Shown piece after piece: positions 5,019 through 6,315 of a DNA stretch of 6,315 nucleotides. Under the pieces are notes generated by a model. The model had not been told where the DNA came from. It did no database searches and saw only the letters and a program-made list of their open reading frames with translations. Numbering within the stretch: position 1 is the first letter of the stretch; each line of letters starts with the position of its first letter. The stretch covers positions 1 to 6,315 of the forward strand of contig CAJMOL010000099.1 of assembly GCA_905215095.1 (NCBI GenBank), written 5' to 3'. Position numbers and translations under genes: made by a program. The stretch comes from an uncultured bacterium (lineage in GTDB: Bacteria > Actinomycetota > Coriobacteriia > Coriobacteriales > Coriobacteriaceae).

Positions 5019-6315
5019 GCGTGGTGCAACATATCCGCGAGCGTGCGGGCCATTTTCGCTGGATGGGGCTGCTCGTGGTATGGGCTGTCTTTATCGCCAT
5101 GGCCGCCGTGCTACTTGTGGAGCGAGCCGGCGTGCAGTACAGCGCCGGACAGCACAAGCTGGGCATGCTCGCCGCCAATGACGCGGTACCGGCAAGCTCG
5201 GCGATGTTTGGCCAAAAGCCCACGTGCTTGGTTATTACCGACTCGGACCAGGACGGTGTCGAGGACGTCAAAGAGCAGTTTGACCAGATTCTGCTCGACA
5301 TGAAAATTGCCCACCGCGATGTGGATATTGCCACCGATGGTGCTGATGCGATTCCTTCCCTCACATCCTTCGACCGCGTGATTTTACTGATGCCTTCGAT
5401 CGATGGGCTCGGTACGCACCTCTCCGACATTATGAGCTGGGTGAGCGCCGGCGGTTCGCTGATGCTCGCCATGACGCCGGACAATTCGAGCTATCTGCAG
5501 GCAATCGGTCCCAAGCTGGGCATCGATTCTGCCGGCTATGAATATACGGCGGCAGAGAGCATCGTGCCGAGCGAGGACTTTATGATCGGCGGCGGCCAGC
5601 GTTATGAGTTATCGGATCCCTTCGATTCGTCGCTTTCGGTTTCGCTGCGTGAGACGGCCCATGTGTGGGCTAAAACCGGCGACACGGGTACTCCGCTTAT
5701 TTGGTCGAGCGATTGCGGCACCGGGCGTACCGTGGTGTGCAATATCGGTATCTACGACAAGGTTATGCGTGGTTTCTATGCCGCGGCCGTGAGCCTGTTG
5801 GGCGATGCCACGGCCTATCCGGTCATCAATAGCGCGGTGTTTTACCTGGACGATTTCCCGAGCCCCGTTCCCTCGGGCGACGGCACGTACGTCAAACGCG
5901 ACTACGGCCTTTCTATCGCCGATTTTTATGCCAAGGTGTGGTGGCCCGACCTGCAAAAACTCGCGCAGCAATACGGCATTCGCTATACCGGCGTGATGAT
6001 CGAAAACTACGAGGATGTGGTCAACCAAACCGAGCCCACGCGCCAGGCCGATACCACGCAGTTCCGCTTCTTTGGCGGCATGCTGCTGCAGATGGGCGGA
6101 GAGCTGGGCTTCCACGGCTATAACCATCAGCCGCTGGCACTCTGGGACACCGACTATGGCACGTTGTACGACTACAAGACATGGAAGAACAAAGAGACGC
6201 TTGTTGCATCGCTCAACGAGCTTATCGCCTTCCAAGACGACGTACTGCCCAATGCGCACGGCTCGGTCTACGTGCCGCCGTCGAATATCCTTTCGGCCCG
6301 CGCCCGCAAGATTAT
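5015..6315 (+). CDS. pelA: PelA-type polysaccharide deacetylase (DUF2194), 3' end outside the window
   Basis: 433 codons are present and the frame is still open at the window end. A short basic start is followed by one membrane helix (about residues 16-35, WMGLLVVWAVFIAMAAVLLV), an uncleaved signal anchor that would put the enzyme on the outer face of the membrane. Residues about 68-270 form an alpha/beta domain (CLVITDSD, RVILLMPS, GGSLMLAM) resembling the glutamine-amidotransferase-like fold in DUF2194 proteins. The deacetylase part begins near 272 with FYLDDFPSP (D279, D280: base and metal ligand of NodB-like enzymes). HGYNH (H367, H371) supplies the metal-binding HxxxH, and YVPPSNILS (419-427) follows. 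These match the CE18/PelA deacetylase family, which removes acetyl groups from the amino-sugar polymer. No glycoside-hydrolase domain like the N-terminus of Pseudomonas PelA is seen, which fits the shorter Gram-positive form (PelA-DA). It overlaps pelE by 4 bases. Confidence 0.85.
   Translation, partial: MSVVQHIRERAGHFRWMGLLVVWAVFIAMAAVLLVERAGVQYSAGQHKLGMLAANDAVPASSAMFGQKPTCLVITDSDQDGVEDVKEQFDQILLDMKIAHRDVDIATDGADAIPSLTSFDRVILLMPSIDGLGTHLSDIMSWVSAGGSLMLAMTPDNSSYLQAIGPKLGIDSAGYEYTAAESIVPSEDFMIGGGQRYELSDPFDSSLSVSLRETAHVWAKTGDTGTPLIWSSDCGTGRTVVCNIGIYDKVMRGFYAAAVSLLGDATAYPVINSAVFYLDDFPSPVPSGDGTYVKRDYGLSIADFYAKVWWPDLQKLAQQYGIRYTGVMIENYEDVVNQTEPTRQADTTQFRFFGGMLLQMGGELGFHGYNHQPLALWDTDYGTLYDYKTWKNKETLVASLNELIAFQDDVLPNAHGSVYVPPSNILSARARKI

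Noticed and set aside
4828..6259. Minus-strand frames of 218 and 216 aa
   Set aside because: They lie opposite the end of pelE and the deacetylase gene, which carries exact family motifs. They have no motif of their own.

Overview
The window reads as an actinobacterial chromosome segment. Its GC-rich core has AGGAGG-type ribosome binding sites and tightly overlapping genes, and would fit a gut member of the Coriobacteriia such as Collinsella. The genus is an inference from style and gene content, not from a marker gene.

Left part (about 1-1800): accessory DNA, visibly more AT-rich than the right part. It opens with debris of a two-gene defence-like module. First comes the C-terminal part of an AAA/ABC-type ATPase (Walker B, H-loop region), then the Cys-x-x-Cys/IEH core of an HNH nuclease, both cut short. 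This pairing is typical of Septu (PtuA/PtuB) and of retron-associated ATPase-HNH modules. An AT-rich spacer follows with a 52-bp imperfect inverted repeat containing a 16-bp direct repeat, directly in front of an intact 367-aa solo AAA+/STAND-like ATPase with a C-terminal winged-helix-like region (697-1800).

Right part (1948 to the window end): the start of a Pel-type exopolysaccharide operon. Three genes overlap by 4 bases at each junction. They encode a PelD-like membrane receptor (722 aa), a PelE-like membrane/TPR scaffold (301 aa) and a DUF2194/PelA-type polysaccharide deacetylase (433 codons seen, running off the end). PelF (glycosyltransferase) and PelG (transporter) would be expected just past the edge.

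The most striking object is the PelD-like protein. It carries an extra N-terminal domain shaped like an NAD-dependent epimerase (SDR) whose nucleotide-binding glycines and catalytic Tyr/Lys are not visible. Four membrane segments, a GAF domain and a degenerate GGDEF domain follow. The catalytic GGDEF motif has become DGDTL, but the RxxD c-di-GMP-binding site sits at exactly the right place (R657, D660, then five residues). The expected picture is c-di-GMP binding to PelD, which with PelE would activate polymerisation and export of a cationic amino-sugar polymer that the PelA-like enzyme partly deacetylates outside the membrane.
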